From NCBI RefSeq assembly GCF_012396015.1, contig NZ_JAAXOQ010000023.1, positions 1 through 64,000 of the forward strand: a stretch of DNA of 64,000 bases, in the 5' to 3' direction. The notes under the pieces are model-generated. The model was not told where the DNA came from, did no database searches, and saw only the letters and a list, made by a program, of their open reading frames with translations. Position 1 is the first letter of the stretch. Each line of letters starts with the position of its first letter. The stretch is from Tsukamurella spumae. Its GTDB lineage: Bacteria > Actinomycetota > Actinomycetes > Mycobacteriales > Mycobacteriaceae. Made by a program: the position numbers and the translations under genes. Positions 62,340 through 64,000 of the stretch are shown here, piece by piece.

Positions 62340-63323
62340 TCACCCGCGGGCCGCGACGTAGGCCTCGGTCACCGTCGCCGGTACGCGCCCCTTCGCGTTC
62401 ACGACGATGCCGTTCTCGCGGGCCCACGCGCGGACCGCGGCCGGTTTCGGCGCGTCCGAGGGCGGCCGCGCCCCTCCCCTCACGGGCTTCGACGGTGCGC
62501 CGTCGGCTCCCGCGCCCCCGGCCCCGTCGAGCAGGCCGGAGTGCGCCGACGCGGCCGCGAGGAACCGGTAGGTCCACTCCTCGGCGAGCTTGCGAGTCTC
62601 GCAGAAGACGATCGGGACCGTCGGATAGCGCACCTGCAGTTCGGCGAGCCCGTCGGCGACCTTCGCCGGCCGCATCCAACTCTGCTTGAACAGTTGTGAA
62701 TACCGCTCCTCGACGACCACCGCGGCGTGCGGCAGCGTCGCCAGTTCGGCGATCTGGAAGCCGAGGCGACTCGAATTGAGCGAGGTGATCAGATCCTCGA
62801 GGCCCTTGCGTTCCACGGCCGCCCGGATCGTTCCGTCCTCGGCGAGGATCGCGTAGTCGCCCGAGGTCAGGGCGTGCTTGGTGATCACGGCCTGTTGGGT
62901 CTTGAAGGTGTAGCCGTATCGCTCACGCGAGTCGACGGCGATCGCGAGGTCGGCGATGCCGGCGGCGCGCGCAGTGGGCACGGCGACATTGGGACGCGCC
63001 TTCTTCCGGGTGCGCGGGGCCTGCCAGAACACCATCTGACGACCGCGAGCCCGGGTGAAGACGATCTGCGACCGTGCCTCGCGTGCCCGGTCGGCGATCA
63101 CGTCGATCGCGGCGCCGCGTCCGGCGCAGGACCGCAGTGGGATCCGCTCGACGATTTCGGGATCGGCGGGCCATTCCGAGCGGCCCACCGGGTAGCAGAA
63201 CAACGCCTTCGTCCGGGGCCAGGTGTCGGACGTGCGGAAGACGCGCCCATCGCCGAGCGGCACCCAGATCAGGTACGGCAACGACGATTCGGGATCCGGG
63301 TTGACCGCCACGACCAGCTCCAT
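62340..63323 (-). CDS. ERCC4-type nuclease fused to an Lsr2-like DNA-binding domain
   Basis: A 327-residue protein. After an N-terminal domain of about 125 residues of unknown fold, an XPF/ERCC4 nuclease core is clear: VDSRERYGYTF, TSGDYAIL, VERKGLEDLITSLNSSRL. A Gly/Ala/Pro linker follows. The last 35 residues (AVRAWARENGIVVNAKGRVP onward) match the AT-hook-like C-terminal domain of Lsr2. So an active structure-specific nuclease appears to be directed to AT-rich DNA. ATG at 63323 has TAGCGT 6 nt upstream on the minus strand. Its stop codon abuts that of ribH2. Confidence 0.85.
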   Translation of the reverse strand: MELVVAVNPDPESSLPYLIWVPLGDGRVFRTSDTWPRTKALFCYPVGRSEWPADPEIVERIPLRSCAGRGAAIDVIADRAREARSQIVFTRARGRQMVFWQAPRTRKKARPNVAVPTARAAGIADLAIAVDSRERYGYTFKTQQAVITKHALTSGDYAILAEDGTIRAAVERKGLEDLITSLNSSRLGFQIAELATLPHAAVVVEERYSQLFKQSWMRPAKVADGLAELQVRYPTVPIVFCETRKLAEEWTYRFLAAASAHSGLLDGAGGAGADGAPSKPVRGGARPPSDAPKPAAVRAWARENGIVVNAKGRVPATVTEAYVAARG

Positions 63324-63370
63324 AGCCGCACGCTACCGGCTCGGCATGGGGGCCGGGGGCGCGACATCGG

Positions 63371-63376
63371 TAGAAT
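63371..63376 (+). promoter_or_regulatory. -10 hexamer of a leaderless promoter
   Basis: TAGAAT, then 8 nt, then the GTG at 63385. It is divergent from the nuclease promoter (TAGCGT on the minus strand at 63335-63330), 35 bp away. Confidence 0.5.
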
Positions 63377-63384
63377 CGGGACCT

Positions 63385-63840
63385 GTGACCGCCGACTCCA
63401 CCACCGCGCCCGTGCTCGACGTGACCCCGCGCAAGATCAAGCTGTACGCGTGGGTGCTCGCCGGGGTCCTGGTCGTCGGGCACACCGCGGTCGCGCTGCT
63501 GCTCAAGGTTGGCGGGAACACGGGGCTCACGTTCCGGACCTCGGACCAGGTGGGCATGATCCTGATCGGTGTGGTCCTGGCGTGCGGGGCGCTGCTGTTC
63601 ACGCGGCCGCGCCTGCACCTCGGGCCGGAGGGGGTCACCGTCCGGAACCTGCTGAACGCGAACACCTACCCGTGGGACGTGGTGCAGGGATTCAGCTTCC
63701 CCGAGGGATCCCAGTTCGCGCACCTCGACCTGCCGCACGACGAGTTCGTCGCGATCTGGGCCATCCAGGCCCGCGACGGCGAGCCCGCGGTGCAGGCATT
63801 GCACCGCGCCCGCGAGATCGCCGCCGCGTACCGGGCCTGA
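63385..63840 (+). CDS. Rv1417-like membrane protein with PH-like domain
   Basis: A 151-residue protein with two helices (YAWVLAGVLVVGHTAVALLL and VGMILIGVVLACGALLFTRP) and a cytoplasmic PH-type domain (LGPEGVTVRNLLNANTYPWD, then WAIQARDGEPAVQALHRARE). The same gene follows ribH in M. tuberculosis (Rv1417), although here the nuclease gene is inserted between them. GTG 63385 is chosen from the leaderless promoter; the open frame further upstream overlaps the nuclease promoter. Function unknown. Confidence 0.82.
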   Translation: MTADSTTAPVLDVTPRKIKLYAWVLAGVLVVGHTAVALLLKVGGNTGLTFRTSDQVGMILIGVVLACGALLFTRPRLHLGPEGVTVRNLLNANTYPWDVVQGFSFPEGSQFAHLDLPHDEFVAIWAIQARDGEPAVQALHRAREIAAAYRA

Positions 63841-63844
63841 GCGC

Positions 63845-64000
63845 CTATTTGATCGTGCCGCTGCGGCCGTGCAGCAGCGTCATCAGCTGCGTGAGTTGCC
63901 CCTCCTGCGCCGCGGTACGCGCGAAGCTGGTGAGGTTGAGCAGCGGGTTGAACCGCTTGCGGGCGATGCCCTTGGCGTAGGTGAACTCGCGCAGGCCGTC
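63845..64000 (-). CDS. C-terminal end of an unidentified protein (5'-truncated by window)
   Basis: A minus-strand frame is open from the window edge to TAG at 63847-63845, 51 residues, beginning DGLREFTYAKGIARKRFNPL and ending in a basic tail. GC-rich third positions and a continuous frame support coding. The family is not recognisable from this fragment. It converges with the Rv1417-like gene with 4 nt between stops. Confidence 0.6.
   Translation of the reverse strand, partial: DGLREFTYAKGIARKRFNPLLNLTSFARTAAQEGQLTQLMTLLHGRSGTIK

Overview
The window is about 64 kb of very GC-rich DNA (roughly 70% GC judged by eye, nearly all G/C third codon positions). It carries the gene order of a mycolic-acid actinomycete: aroC-aroK-aroB ... 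pepQ-efp-nusB, pyrR-pyrB-pyrC-(Rv1382-like)-carA-carB-pyrF ... mihF-gmk-rpoZ-coaBC-metK-priA, and def-fmt-rsmB-rpe-ribD ... ribE-ribBA-ribH followed by an Rv1417-like gene. mIHF, a mycobacterial-type PriA without ATPase motifs, a short C-terminal-TM Ser/Thr kinase, an LGFP-repeat secreted protein, an Lsr2-type DNA-binding domain and a deazaflavin (F420) oxidoreductase all point to Mycobacteriales. A Tsukamurella-like genome is my best guess, not proven. No rRNA, tRNA, CRISPR array, IS element or prophage was seen; the region is chromosomal core with a few accessory islands.

Layout. 1-1700: end of an unknown gene and an SRPBCC-SDR39U1 fusion. 1701-7290: a polyamine-type ABC importer (potA-potD-potB-potC, minus strand) divergent from a GntR/FCD regulator and a soluble Cache-domain sensor. 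7300-11550: TetR regulator plus a two-gene heterodimeric ABC exporter. 11600-16550: Ser/Thr kinase and replicative polymerase DnaE1. 16560-20140: small membrane protein, shikimate genes aroC-aroK-aroB, another small membrane protein. 20135-21950: TetR/F420-reductase divergent pair with twin operators, then a YceI-like protein. 21980-24170: pepQ, efp, nusB. 24177-26141: GMC oxidoreductase. 26150-34853: complete pyrimidine operon behind a leader with two PyrR-binding loops. 34860-36570: KhtT/KhtU-type cation/proton antiporter. 36600-42670: mihF, gmk, rpoZ, coaBC, metK, priA. 42739-44559: ceramidase-like hydrolase. 44571-48624: branched-chain 2-oxoacid dehydrogenase (bkdABC) divergent from an Lrp regulator. 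48674-52912: LysR/NTF2-like pair, a strong bidirectional hairpin, gdhA, and a lipoprotein esterase. 53050-55891: def-fmt-rsmB. 55892-57402: a decayed gene, a 20-bp hairpin and the LGFP protein. 57600-62339: rpe-ribD, FMN riboswitch, ribE-ribBA-ribH and a second, type II lumazine synthase. 62340-64000: ERCC4-Lsr2 fusion nuclease, an Rv1417-like membrane protein and the end of an unknown gene.

How it fits together. Most genes sit in tightly overlapping operons (ATGA/GTGA overlaps). A striking number of first genes have a TANNNT hexamer exactly 6-8 nt before the start codon, the signature of leaderless transcripts; this decided several starts. The most noteworthy items are the tandem RibH1/RibH2 lumazine synthases in one FMN-riboswitch operon, the duplicated PyrR loop abutting the pyrR ribosome site, the ERCC4-Lsr2 nuclease, and several undescribed palindromic operators. 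I found no convincing wholly new multi-gene system; the LysR/NTF2-like pair and the GntR/Cache/Pot module are the least characterised units.
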